Below are positions 1 to 11,195 of a stretch of DNA of 64,000 nt, in pieces. How positions within the stretch are numbered: position 1 is the stretch's first letter; each line of letters starts with the position of its first letter. A program made the position numbers and the translations under genes. The notes below the pieces were generated by a model, which saw only the letters and a list, made by a program, of their open reading frames with translations, was not told the origin of the DNA and made no database searches. Origin of the DNA: Ampullaceana balthica (lineage: Eukaryota; Mollusca; Gastropoda; Lymnaeidae); contig CALYLW010000130.1 of the NCBI GenBank assembly GCA_944989445.1, positions 544,501 through 608,500 on the forward strand. Direction: 5' to 3'.

Positions 1-199
1 TTTTGGTGTTTATTGTCAAGAAATATTGATCAATCACCAAATAGCCACCAAAAACTATGTAAGACATGGCCTCTAAAATAAAATGGCTTTATCGCTAGTT
101 ACACAAAACACAACATTATCAACATATGGTGGCTGATGTCAAATAGGCAAATGATCTTTTCGTGCCTTGATTGTCATTTATTTACATATTCTTAAGCAA

Positions 200-572
200 T
201 GTTTTGTATAATAGGCAGTATGTTGAGTAATGGGCAGTCTGTTACGTAATAGGTAGCCTGTTGTATAATAGGCAGTCTGTTGTGTAATGGGCAATCAGTT
301 ATGTAATAGGTAGCCTGTTGTGTAATGGGCAGTCTGTTGTGTAATGGTCAGTCAGTTGTGTAATGGGCAGTCAGTTGTGTAATGGGCAGTCAGTTGTGTA
401 ATGGGCAGTCAGTTGTGTAATGGGCAGTCAGTTGTGTAATGGGCAGTCAGTTGTGTAATGGGCAGTCAGTTGTGTAATGGGCAGTCAGTTGTGTAATGGG
501 CAGTCAGTTGTGTAATAGGCAGTCAGTTGTGTAATGGGCAGTCTGTTGTGTAATGGGCAGTCTGTTGAGTAC
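200..572. repeat. 19-bp minisatellite, about 19 copies
   Basis: Unit GTGTAATGGGCAGTCAGTT in head-to-tail copies. The middle copies (about 360-530) are nearly identical. The left flank is older, with variants such as AATAGGTAGCCTG. Flanked on the left by ordinary AT-rich DNA. Confidence 0.95.
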
Positions 573-696
573 TGACTCTCACCGCACCGGACATTGATCA
601 ATACATTTCCCGTGTACTGACCTCCAACATTAGTCGTGAAGTAACGGTCAAATCATAAGACACAGACACCAATATCTCATCCGTTTTTTGTTAACC

Positions 697-870
697 GACT
701 AGCGTCGTAGGCTCTTTGACACAAGACAGTGGTACTGGCGAACACAAAAAGTCTGCCAACTAGCATCGTAGGTTCTTTGACACAAGACAGTGGTACTGGC
801 GAACACAAAAAGTCTACCAACTAGCGTCGTAGGCTCTTTGACACAAGACAGTGGTAAAGGCGAACACATG
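697..870. repeat. 61-bp tandem repeat, about 3 copies
   Basis: Copies begin near 699, 760 and 821 with ACTAGCGTCGTAGG or close variants and each contains CTTTGACACAAGACAGTGG. The third copy decays at its right end (GGTAAAGG for GGTACTGG). Confidence 0.9.
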
Positions 871-2742
871 AAGACAGCCTAATTTTATCAAAGTCCTGCT
901 TGAGCCTCCGAGTAATGTCCTATCCCGACTCCCATCTCTTCTTCCAGAATCACCAGATTTCCACCAAATGGTAATTAATGGCGAGCCACCGTCACCAGAG
1001 TGACAGCGACGCCCTTATTCCTTCCTCGTGTGGTCATTTCTCAAATAGCCAGTAATGGCCACCCTGGCCGCCTGACCCCCTCCCCCACCGCCCCCGCCAG
1101 AGAAATGCCATCATTCTTCGATCGTGGCGTCTGTAACCCCGGGCAGTGGAAGCCATCCTGGGGATAACGTTTTCATCTAGGGGCCATTAGCGCGTGATCT
1201 TGACCGGTCCACTTACGTGTTTGTAGGAACAACTGGACAACGGTCTGGAAACATCCAAGGGCGAATCTTGTAACAATAGATCATAGGCGTCATTGTAGAT
1301 CCGTTCTAGCCTGGGGCGGAAGGGGGCACACTTATTTAAGACAACGGCTTCGAAGTGTCTGTTTACGTCAACTTACTTAGTTGGTTTTTGTCGTGTTATT
1401 GGGGTGATTCGGTGATAACGGACAACAGTTCTGGCATAAATTTCCCTCTAGTCATCAAACTAGTGTGTGAGGAAGATGGTGTGCGGAGAAGACGGTGTGC
1501 GGGTTGTCAGTCTAACATTCTTAGTTTTAAAGAGACTGGAGCAGTCTAGAAATAGTTTTTATTTCATTTATTTTTTTTAGGTATATTCCTTTGTATTTAC
1601 TCGCTCAATTTAAATATTTAAACAAATACATTTTATTTATATTGTGGCTATTTTTGTATGTCCAAATTTCATGAACGGTTATCTATGTGTTTATCCTGCA
1701 ACTTGAACTCGGGAAAAGGTGTTCAATTAGTAACTTCATTTCTATGTAGTTCTTCTAGTATCAATCTCCCACTCTTACTCAAGTCATCATTGGGGTAGCA
1801 GGAAGGATGGGTGCAATTTTGCCTTCTAATAGTAATATTTTGGGCTCCCATTTTAGTTTCACTTTATTTATATATATTATTATATTTATTTCATTTAAGT
1901 TTCATTTATCTCCACTATTTGGTCTGGCACTTGCCATTCATGAAATCAAGGGCCGCCCATGGGATGTGGTTTGAAAAACCATAGAACCAACACACTAACA
2001 ATAATGAAAACTGTAATAAAAATGGAAGTCTAGACATTTCCATGGATAAAAGTTCATGGCGCTATAATTTGCGGTATATATAATTATATATAGCGTCATT
2101 AATGGAACTGTATATGATAATTGTCAATGCCAGAATCCAAAGGATTTAAATTTGTCATATTCCACTATATCAAAACAGTAAATCAATTGGTGAAATAATC
2201 GGTGAACAATGTTTTTAAGATATAAATGGTATTGTTCTTTAAAAAAGGATTTTGTATATCAAAGTATTCAGGGGTACCCCACTTTCATTGCTGTTCTCTC
2301 ACCGCCGTCTGTATACCACAGAAACACAGCGACAATCATCTTTACAGATTAATCATCTTTACACATTAATCATCTTCTCATCACGCCACTTGCTACAAAG
2401 CGCCGCCATGATAACTCGGTTTCCATATAATATCATTTCATCAATGCGCATCTTGAAATATTCGTGGGTCCATTGCACCGACAAGGCGGGGTCGGCTAAC
2501 TAATGGTCTGCCAGGCAGATACATGTGCACGTCTAACGAAGAAACATTGCAATGGGATAGAAGGGGGTGGGGGGGGGGTAAAGGAATTTGGATGAATAAA
2601 TTTTCCCTGTTGTGGGGGAGATGGAAGAGAGAGGTGGGATATTTGTGGACATCTGCATCCATAGCGAACTAAATTGGAAATAATACGTGATCTCCTGACG
2701 TGTGGCTGGTGATGGTGGGTGCCATCCTTCCCGACCCCCAGC
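871..2742. other. Unique sequence without a recognisable gene
   Basis: No domain-bearing reading frame on either strand. There is a GC-richer patch at about 1000-1200 with C-runs (1075-1100), then AT-rich DNA. A 31-codon frame starts at 2408 after CGCCGCC, a good Kozak context, but has no recognisable content. Confidence 0.6.
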
Positions 2743-2802
2743 CCACACGTACATACACACACACACACGCACACGCAGACACACACATACACACACACAC
2801 AC
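2743..2802. repeat. Imperfect (CA)n microsatellite
   Basis: CA dinucleotides interrupted by CG, TA and GA steps. It accounts for the Cys/Val-rich open frames on the minus strand here. Confidence 0.95.
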
Positions 2803-2853
2803 TGAAATAAAGGGCTTTGAAGTTTGAGTAATCGTCCACGGTAATACATTCAG

Positions 2854-3373
2854 TCAGGTTGTTAGTGTGATGAAAGACAGAGCTGTGAGGTAAGGAGATA
2901 TCAGGTTGTTAGTGTGATGAAAGACAGAGCTGTGAGGTAAGGAGATATCAGGTTGTTAGTGTGATGAAAGCCAGAGCTGTGAGGTAAGGAGATATCAGGT
3001 TGTTAGTGTGATGAAAGACAGAGCTGTGAGGTAAGGAGATATCAGGTTGTTAGTGTGATGAAAGACAGAGCTGTGAGGTAAGGAGATATCAGGTTGTTAG
3101 TGTGATGAAAGACAGAGCTGTGAGGTAAGGAGATATCAGGTTGTTAGTGTGATGAAAGACAGAGCTGTGAGGTAAGGAGATATCAGGTTGTTAATGGGAT
3201 GAAAGCCAGAGCTGTGAGGTAAGGAGATATCAGGTTGTTAGTGTGATGAAAGACAGAGCTGTGAGGTAAGGAGATAGCAGGTTGTTAGTGGGATGAAAGA
3301 CAGAGCTGTGGGGTAAGGAGATATCAGGTTGGTAGTGGGATGAAAGACAGAGCTGTGAGGTAAGGAGATATCT
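2854..3373. repeat. 47-bp minisatellite, 11 copies
   Basis: Each copy contains TCAGGTTGTTAGTGTGATG and GACAGAGCTGTGAGGTAAGG. Scattered single-base variants (GCCAGAG; TTAATGGGATG) become more common towards the right end, as expected for array edges. Confidence 0.95.
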
Positions 3374-3870
3374 CATCAATCAATCAGTGTCTAGATCTAC
3401 ATTTAAACAATATGAGAACGGTTCCATGACAAAACGACAATTGACAAAACTAGATGGTGACGAAACGACAAGGTCTCATAGAAACAACGTATATCACCGT
3501 AGAAACCATAGAAACAACGTATATCACCGTAGAACTCCCTAATGAAGTCCCCGTGACTAGTTCACTTTGTACATAAACTAAGGGACCTATGAGAACATAC
3601 CATATCCAAGTAGAATGAAGGCTAAGATGCTCCACCCCACGTAACCCTTACAATTATTTATATAAACGAATTACTTCCCTACAATACAATTTAAATATCT
3701 ATCGAAAGAGTCAACTGGAAATATGAGTATCTGTACATAATAGCATTTGACGAGAAGAATATAGTGCTTCAGATATCTAACTTTGCAGTCTGGGAAGTAT
3801 TGAATCCTTGTGACGATTGACATATTGGTTTAGTTTTTAAACTTTAAATGCAATCATTGTAAGACATGGG
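3374..3870. other. Unique AT-rich stretch with one short duplication
   Basis: Holds a 30-bp direct duplication at 3476-3535 (GAAACAACGTATATCACCGT twice). No gene seen. Confidence 0.6.
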
Positions 3871-4063
3871 TGTGCCCAGGTAATGGTGCCAAGGTAATGG
3901 TGCCAAGGTAATGGTGCCAAGATAATGGTGCCAAGGTAATGGTGCCAAGGTAATGGTGCCCAGGTAATGGTGCCCAGGTAATGGTGCCCAGGTAATGGTG
4001 CCCAGGTAATGGTGCCCAGGTAATGGTGCCCAGGTAATGGTGCCCAGGTAATGGTGCCGAGGT
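3871..4063. repeat. 14-bp minisatellite, about 13 copies
   Basis: Unit GGTAATGGTGCCCA with a block of GGTGCCAA variants on the left and homogeneous copies on the right. One copy has AGATAATGG. Confidence 0.95.
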
Positions 4064-4191
4064 GCGCGTCAAATTATGCCCTTTTATATGGTTAAATGAA
4101 CATTTTCTATGACTCAACACTTCAAGACAGTACAGTGAACAAACAGTACGCAGTTTAAAATAATTTACCTTTTGGTCATTTTTAAAAGATA

Positions 4192-4622
4192 CTAGACGCC
4201 CCGCGGCGTAGCATACGCCACAGACTTGCTTATGGAGAGTTCTTTTACCCCTTTATTTCCCTTTTTTAGGGCGCCTAGGGCGCCGACCTTGTTCAAAAGC
4301 CCAACTAACTTGTCCTTGTTTGATCAATACGAAATATTAAATTTTCTGAGATGCACACACATTATTTTATAATAGGGGTTGATGTTATAATTAACCATCG
4401 TCAAATCCTATTTTTACATTGTTCCCTTTTTACAAAATTAAAATATCAGCGAAAACAATGACGTCATATAATATTTTTTTACAGCGCATATTTAATTTGC
4501 ACACCTTTTGATGCATTGGTGCAGTAATTTGGTGCGCTGCTTTCTAAAACTAGTATCTGTTGCATATACTTGTAGCTTGTTGCCTTGCATGGTCCGACCA
4601 CGAAGAGAATTATATATAGAGA
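4192..4622 (-). mobile_element. Non-autonomous Helitron, copy 1
   Basis: The 3' end is on the minus strand. CTAG at 4192-4195 is followed in the element's sense by T. Nine bases inside lies a perfect stem GGCGTA/TACGCC (4205-4219) with a 3-base loop, the usual Helitron terminal hairpin. The other end reads TCTCTATATATAATTCTC on the minus strand, matching the TC start expected of Helitrons, though that edge is approximate. The body (GCCCAACTAACTT, TGTTTGAT, AATGACGTCATATAAT) is shared with the copies at 8004 and 44966. No coding capacity seen, so it would depend on a helicase supplied elsewhere. Confidence 0.75.
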
Positions 4623-5219
4623 GTAAATATTATTTTTTTTAATTTTTTTTTATAATAGCTTTATCAAAATAACAAAGCATCTTTAGACAAAATTGTTAAA
4701 ATAACAAAATGTGTCAACTTTATGAAAATTTACAACACAGTTTTAAACATAAGTTTGTTATTAGTTCGAAATAGACAGCAATGTCACTGTAGTAAGTGTT
4801 TAATACGTATAGAGCGATGAAAAATTCTTTGTTAAGACATTTAGCTTTAAAAGGTTTAAAAAATGATCAACCTTTAGATCTTTCTATAGAATCTCAGACT
4901 ACATTTCTGGACACATGTTTGAAGACCGCCTCCCTTGATCACTGCCACTATGATTCTACAATTATCTGCCGCCTCCCTTGATCACTCTCAGTATAATTCT
5001 ACAATTATCTATGTTATAAGTTTTAATTTTCAGGTGATCTTTCTTTTCTTAAGACGACGATTCTTGCACTGCCATTATTAATTTTTAAGGTTCCTTCAAA
5101 ATCATTCCTGATTGTTCTTTACTTTAGAAAGAACATAAACGCATACCAGAAAGTCTTGGTTGCAATAAGAAATGTTTTATTTCTGGCATGTTTACCCCTA
5201 GTCTAGAAGCACACATGTT
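4623..5219. other. AT-rich unique sequence with a 43-bp duplication
   Basis: A 43-bp direct duplication at 4926-5011 contains GCCTCCCTTGATCACT and TTCTACAATTATCT. A weak 61-codon frame (4796-4981) runs into it and shows no recognisable domain. Confidence 0.6.
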
Positions 5220-5420
5220 ATCTACAGCAGTGCTTCTCAAAGTCGTGGTCCGCGGACCGGTGCCGGTCCGTGGGCCATCCGCTGCCGGTCCGCAGATGTT
5301 CTCAAAAAAGGACCGAAAAAATTGTCAGCGCAGGGTAAATAGTGAACCGGTCCCTGGTGCAATGTTAAAAATTCCTGCCGGTCCGCCATACTAAAAAGTT
5401 TGAGAAGCACTGATCTACAG
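5220..5420. mobile_element. hAT-type MITE with perfect 8-bp target duplication
   Basis: Element 5228-5412 (185 bp). Left end CAGTGCTTCTCAAAGT, right end AGTTTGAGAAGCACTG: inverted repeats with the CAGTG start typical of hAT elements. Both sides carry ATCTACAG (5220-5227 and 5413-5420), an exact 8-bp target duplication, the hAT hallmark. The interior is rich in CGGTCCG motifs and has no transposase. It immediately abuts the 55-bp array, which contains part of its right end. Confidence 0.92.
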
Positions 5421-6073
5421 AACCCCATAGAGTTAAATCATGTATTCCTCTCTTGTTCAGTAGCACTGATCTACAGAACCCCTAGAGTTAAATCATGTAT
5501 TCCTCTCTTGTTCAGTAGCACTGATCTACAGAACCCCTAGAGTTAAATCATGTATTCCTCTCTTGTTCAGTAGCACTGATCTACAGAACCCCTAGAGTTA
5601 AATCATGTATTCCTCTCTTGTTCAGTAGCACTGATCTACAGAACCCCTAGAGTTAAATCATGTATTCCTCTCTTGTTCAGTAGCACTGATCTACAGAACC
5701 CCTAGAGTTAAATCATGTATTCCTCTCTTGTTCAGTAGCACTGATCTACAGAACCCCTAGAGTTAAATCATGTATTCCTCTCTTGTTCAGTAGCACTGAT
5801 CTACAGAACCCCTAGAGTTAAATCATGTATTCCTCTCTTGTTCAGTAGCACTGATCTACAGAACCCCTAGAGTTAAATCATGTATTCCTCTCTTGTTCAG
5901 TAGCACTGATCTACAGAACCCTTAGAGTTAAATCATGTATTCCTCTCTTGTTCAGTAGCACTGATCTACAGAACCCTTAGAGTTAAATCATGTATTCCTC
6001 TCTTGTTCAGTAGCACTGATCTACAGAACCCCTAGAGTTAAATCATGTATTCCTCTCTTGTTCAGTAGCACTG
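5405..6073. repeat. 55-bp minisatellite, 12 copies, joined to a hAT end
   Basis: Starting with the last bases of the hAT element (AAGCACTG), each unit carries AGCACTGATCTACAG, i.e. 7 bases of the hAT terminus plus its 8-bp target duplication, then CCTAGAGTTAAATCATG and flank ending TTGTTCAG. Copies from 5461 are exactly 55 bp; the first is 56 bp. Units are nearly identical, so amplification looks recent. Confidence 0.95.
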
Positions 6074-7524
6074 AAGCATGCGGCTAATGGAAGGATTTTA
6101 TTGATGCAATTTAAACAATCAACTGCTTTGATCTGTAAATTTGCCTTTGAAAAATGCCTTAGTTTTAACAAAAAGTATGATAAAGAAATTATTTCGGTTT
6201 AAAGGCAAAGTTTCGGAATTAGGATAAACCAAGTTTCCATGTGTGCTTCACTTAGCACACAATCTTTTATCACGTGTCAAGGACATGCAATTGAAGAAGT
6301 TTCATTATTTTGAAATATTTTTTACACAATTGCACATTACTCCTGGAAGCTTTGGGGGGCCTCTTGTCTGTTGATGAAAGAATTTGCGTTTAACTGATTT
6401 TTTTCATTTAATATTTATTTTTTATATTATTTTCACATTTCTTTATATCAAAACAATCCTATGGACATGCCAGATTTCTTGCCAAAATATGGAACCCTCT
6501 TGTAAAATAATCAGTTTAGTTCAATCTTTAAAAACAAAGAAATAATTTCTTTCTGATTACGGCCCATGAAAATTTCGTGGTCTGTTTTTATATCTCAGCG
6601 CTCAAGATTGCCTTGTCGCGTGTTTCTCTGCTAGAGAAATGTTGATATTTGTAATCTTCAGTCCCATGGGCCGTGGCTCTAGGGTCCCTAATGTGTCACC
6701 TCAACATGGCCACCGGCTTAAAACAGCCAAGATCAACACGGTGGGACCATAAATCTCAAATACCATCTCTGGATCGTCCTTGGAGAATTTCGAGATTTTT
6801 ACAATCGTTGAAATTTAAAGGCTCAGCGAGTTGTTTTTTTTTAAATGTCTTTCTTCCTTTTTGCTTTTAAGGCATTCTTTGTTTAAGTGTCCTTCTTCCA
6901 ATCTTGTTGATTTCATGTAGTCCAAGTACCAGTGACTCAAAAGACATATTGTGTCACCACTCAAGGGGAGGGGTTGAGAGGAGAGGAATAGATGGGTGAT
7001 TGTGGAGTGGGGGTGGGGGAGAGATAGTTCAGGATTACAACATTTACCTCAGCCACACACGCACAATTTACGAAAACATTTTTATGCTCCTTGGACACAC
7101 TAAAATGATAAGAAAAAAACTTATGTCAAAAGCACTTCGCAAAAAGTGTCAGAAAATATTTTTAATAATAAATAAAATGAGGTAAATTTAACTTTTGTCT
7201 ACGTTAAGTTTAAATCCTTCTAGTTCAATCGCTGCTCATATCGAAAACCACGCAATCGTCCTCCGTGTAATGTATGTTTAGAGATTTTAAATTATGTTCT
7301 AATATTTAGCTTTTTTTACAGATAGTATTCTAAAATAAATTATTTTTTTTTAAAGAATAAAAATAAATTTCGATGTACGAAATTACTTTAAATCATAAAT
7401 AGTATGTTCTTAGTTAGGGTCGACTAAATTAACAGCTTTAAATTGTGTAGCATCATTGTTAGGAGCGTATGATCGCATATATTGTAATTCATAATTATCT
7501 GTTTACAATGGCTTAACCTGGTCT
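6074..7524. other. AT-rich unique sequence, no gene seen
   Basis: Homopolymer A and T runs and short frames only. The 60-65-codon frames at 6673 and 7000 show no recognisable domain or codon signal. Confidence 0.6.
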
Positions 7525-7740
7525 GAAAATGTTAACATCCTGGTAGCAGCATCTAATACCAAAATTTTAACATCCTGGTAGCAGCATCTAATAACAAAAT
7601 GTTAACATCCTCGTAGCAGCATCTAATAACAAAATGTTAACTTCCTGGTAGCAGTATCTAATAACAAAATGATTTAACAGTCTGGTAGCATCATCTAATA
7701 ACAAAATGTTAACATCCTGGTAGCAGCATCTAATAACCAA
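7525..7740. repeat. 35-bp minisatellite, about 6 copies
   Basis: Each unit contains GTTAACATCCTGGTAGCAGC followed by ATCTAATAAC. Single-base variants distinguish most copies. Confidence 0.93.
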
Positions 7741-7904
7741 ATCTTGTGTCATGTAATACAGGTTAATCATCTGAAGAAGTTCAAGGTAAAAGTCACCAAC
7801 GACTGATCACTTCTTGTGTCTAAAATTTTCCTGGATTATAATATTTAGCGATAAACAAGCTTGAGCATTGTAACAAAGGTGTCCAAGTAAAGAACCATCT
7901 CACT

Positions 7905-8003
7905 GCAGTTTTAAACATCTATTCTAATAGTACCATCTGATAACACTTTGAAACATCTATTCTAACAGTACTGGAAGACTACAGTTGGAAGAATATATTC
8001 TAA
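7905..8003. repeat. 38-bp minisatellite, left part (split by Helitron)
   Basis: Degenerate copies of the unit seen intact at 8528-8697 (GAAACATCTATTCTAATAG, ACTGGAAGACTACAGTT). It stops at TATTCTAA, where the Helitron CTAG end begins; the array sequence resumes with TAGTACCGG at 8528. Confidence 0.85.
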
Positions 8004-8509
8004 CTAGGTTGCGCTGAGGCGCCGTGGCACCTACGGCGCCCACTTTTTTCAAATGCCCAACTAACTTATCCTTGTTTGATAAATACTTAATATTGAACAT
8101 ACTGAAATGTACACAAAGTATTTTATAATAGGGATTGTAGGGCGCCTACGGCGCTCACTGCAGCTGTAGGGCGCTTACGGCGCCTACCCTTTTTTGTCAA
8201 AAGCCCAAGTAACTTATCATTGTTTGATAAATACGAAATTTTAAACTTGCTGAAATGTACACAAAGTATTTTATAATTATAAATCATCAAATTATATTTT
8301 TACATCGTTCCCTTTTCAAAAATTAAAATATAAGCTAAAACAATGATGTCATATAATATATATTTTTTTTTACAGCGCGTCTTTAATTTATAATTATTTT
8401 GCACACCTTTTTGCGCGCCTTTCGATGCACGCCTTGTATTAAAATATAAGCTCAAAAAATGACGTCATAGCGTTCCACATCCTTCCAGCCAGCCAGCCAG
8501 TGACTTGGA
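8004..8509 (-). mobile_element. Non-autonomous Helitron, copy 2, with duplicated 3' region
   Basis: Minus-strand 3' end CTAG (8004-8007) then T. Ten bases inside is an 8-bp perfect stem GGCGCCGT/ACGGCGCC (8018-8040, 7-base loop). A second, related hairpin-rich block at about 8128-8187 (GTAGGGCGCCTACGGCGC) precedes a second copy of the next 90 bp or so, so the terminal region is duplicated inside the element. The 5' end probably lies near 8509 (minus strand TCCAAGTCACTGG), matching the copy at 44966. An extra AT-rich 18 bp lies between this point and the resumed array. Confidence 0.75.
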
Positions 8510-8527
8510 CTATTATTATATTGTATT

Positions 8528-8697
8528 TAGTACCGGAAGATTACAGTTTGAAACATCTATTCTAATAGTACCGGAAGACTACAGTTTGAAACATCTATTC
8601 TAATAGTACCGGAAGATTACAGTTTGAAACATCTATTCTAATAGTACCGGAAGATTACAGTTTGAAACATCTATTCTAATAGTACCGGAAGATATTT
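8528..8697. repeat. 38-bp minisatellite, right part, 4-5 copies
   Basis: Units contain TAGTACCGGAAGATTACAG and TTTGAAACATCTATTCTAA. Continuation of the array interrupted at 8004. Confidence 0.93.
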
Positions 8698-9315
8698 TCA
8701 AACAATCTTGGCATAAAATGGATCATCTAGAGTTGACATCCGGAAATGATCGTCAGGGGCAGCAGTGAATGCGGTTTCATCGCGGTGTACTATGGGAAGT
8801 ATTACCATCAAACGGGTTGTTATAATTATAGTATACGTTTTCTGCTGTTGTCCCTACTTCCAATATTTCTTACAACTGTTGTTCTGGGTGAAGTGCTGAC
8901 GTTTAAGGAGATCAAAACACAATGAGACCAGACATTCTCTCAAAAACGTCTTCCTGATATATATATCCGGTCCAATACCAACACAGCTGTGTGTACGTGT
9001 TCAATGTTAATATGCTCCTTCTGTCTTGGCAGTGTACAGGGCTTGATATTAGGAGGCAAATGTTTCTTATCTTCTTTCAAGACACGTCATATTATTTCCT
9101 GGTTCACCGGAAAATGATGACAGTATACTGTTGAATAAGGATTTTTCTTTATATTTCAAAACTATGTGTACAACACTCAAAGAGGACGAATTATTTATGA
9201 CCTTGAATACGTCATCAAACGCCAGACAGTGGCGTAGTAAGTGTGTTTAAAGAGATGTGACCAACTACGACCGGAACTATTTTATTTATATTTGTGGTTT
9301 GCCATTCTTTTTTAC
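8698..9315. other. Unique sequence, no gene seen
   Basis: Ordinary AT-rich DNA. An 11-base match to a MITE end (CAGTGGCGTAG) sits near 9230 without a partner. Confidence 0.55.
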
Positions 9316-9822
9316 AGCAGAGTAATTCTTTTTGTCAAAGTGTGCGTTAATGAACTGAGCTACCAAAGTTATTCTTGTTGTCAAAATGTGCGTTAATGAA
9401 CTGAGCTACCAAAGTTATTCTTTATATCAAAATGTGCGTTAATGAACTGAGCTACCAAAGTTATTCTTTATGTCAAAATGTGCGTTAATGAACTGAGCTA
9501 CCAAAGTAATTCTTGTTGTCAAAATGTGCGTTAATGAACTGAGCTACCAAAGTTATTCTTTATATCAAAATGTGCGTTAATGAACTGAGCTACCAAATTT
9601 ATTCTTGTCAAAATGTGCGTTAATGAACTGAGCTGCCAAAGTTATTCTTGTTGTCAAAATGTGCGTTAATGAACTAAGCTACCAAAGTTATTCTTGTTGT
9701 CAAAATGTGCGTTAATGAACTGAGCTACCAAAGTAATTCTTGTTGTCAAAATGTGTTTTAATGTACTGAGCTTCCAAAGTAATTCTTGTTGTCAAAATGT
9801 GTGGTTATAAGCTGAGCTACCA
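9316..9822. repeat. 46-bp minisatellite, about 11 copies
   Basis: Units contain AATGTGCGTTAATGAACTGA and GCTACCAAAGTTATTCTT. One copy near 9600 has lost several bases (ATTCTTGTCAAAATG), and the rightmost copies are diverged (GTGTTTTAATGTACTG). Confidence 0.95.
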
Positions 9823-9830
9823 TAAGATCA

Positions 9831-10290
9831 AATGCATTTTTAACTACGTTTTTATTAACTCGCTTTCGTTCCTGTGGCATTGTTTATTGGTTTGTCTGTC
9901 CACAACTTTTCAAATCTGCCAACATAAAATTAAACCACTTCTGATGGTCCTAGAGAGCTCAAAATTTTACCACAGATAGATAAAACGTGGGGCGGGTGTT
10001 TGGACTAAAAATTAAAGATTTCTAATTTAGAAGGCAAAAGAGAGATCTATAAGTGAGAGAATGAGTGAACCGCATATGTTAAACCTCATAAACGCCCGCC
10101 CCACATTTTAGTCATATTAAATCGATGTACTTGAACTAATAAGTTATAAATTATTTTCTTCTTTTTAGTCCACTTATAAAAATGTGGTTTTTAAAAATCA
10201 TTTTTTTACCTTTATTTATTTTATTGTTTTTAGTCCACTAATAAAAACGTTTTTTTTTATAAATATTTTTTTTACCTCTATTTATTTTTT
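9831..10290 (+). mobile_element. Interspersed repeat family 'ACG', copy 1 (internally deleted)
   Basis: Starts TACGTTTTTATTAACTCGC, matching the copies at 19139 and 59935 (reverse). At about 9980, after CCACAGATAGAT, it jumps to AAAACGTGGGGCGGG, so the middle section present in the copy at 19139 is missing. The right part (AAGATTTCTAATTTAGAAGG, GAGATCTATAAGTGAGAGAA, TTTTAGTCCACTTATAAAAA) matches 19690-19868. Class not assigned. Confidence 0.75.
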
Positions 10291-10397
10291 ATGTTGGCTT
10301 CTTTCCGACTGCAACTGATATTTTTTATCAAGTAACCATTTTATCTTAATATGGCACATCCTACACTCTACACTTTTAAAAGCCGCTGCAACAAAAT

Positions 10398-11195
10398 AAA
10401 TACCATTGTCTTCTCGTGTAATACCATTGTCTTCTCGTGTAATACCATTGTCTTCTCGTTTAATAACGTTGTCTTCTCGTGTAATACCATTGTCTTCTCG
10501 TGTAATACCATTGTCTTCTCGTGTAATACCATTGTCTTCTCGTTTAATACCATTGTCTTCTCGTGTAATACCATTGTCTTCTCGTGTAATACCATTGTAT
10601 TCTCGTGTAATACCATTGTCTTCTCGTGTAATACCATTGTCTTCTCGTGTAATACCGTTGTCTTCTCGTGTAATACCATTGTCTTCTCGTGTAATACCGT
10701 TGTCTTCTCGTGTAATACCATTGTCTTCTCGTGTAATACCGTTGTCTTCTCGTGTAATACCGTTGTCTTCTCGTGTAATACCGTTGTCTTCTCGTGTAAT
10801 ACCATTGTCTTCTCGTGTAATACCATTGTCTTCTCGTGTAATACCATTGTCTTCTCGTGTAATACCGTTGTCTTCTCGTGTAATACCATTGTCTTCTCGT
10901 GTAATACCATTGTCTTCTCGTGTAATACCATTGTCTTCTCGTTTAATACCATTGTCTTCTCGTGTAATACCATTGTCTTCTCGTGTAATACCATTGTCTT
11001 CTCGTGTAATACCATTGTCTTCTCGTGTAATACCATTGTCTTCTCGTGTAATACCGTTGTCTTCTCGTGTAATACCATTGTCTTCTCGTGTAATACCATT
11101 GTCTTCTCGTGTAATACCATTGTCTTCTCGTGTAATACCATTGTCTTCTCGTGTAATACCGTTGTCTTCTCGTGTAATACCGTTGTCTTTTCGTT
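10398..11195. repeat. 21-bp minisatellite, about 38 copies
   Basis: Unit contains AATACCATTGTCTTCTCG. Copies alternate between ACCATTG and ACCGTTG and between TGTAA and TTTAA. Because 21 is divisible by 3 and most frames lack a stop, frames of 257-319 codons stay open on both strands. These read as pure heptapeptide repeats and are not supported as genes. Confidence 0.96.

Noticed and set aside
2408..2503. 31-codon frame with a good Kozak context
   Set aside because: No recognisable content, no supporting splice or promoter signals, and overlaps sequence open in other frames.
9229..9245. CAGTGGCGTAG resembling the MITE end at 32349
   Set aside because: No inverted partner or target duplication nearby; 11 bases could be chance or a solo remnant.
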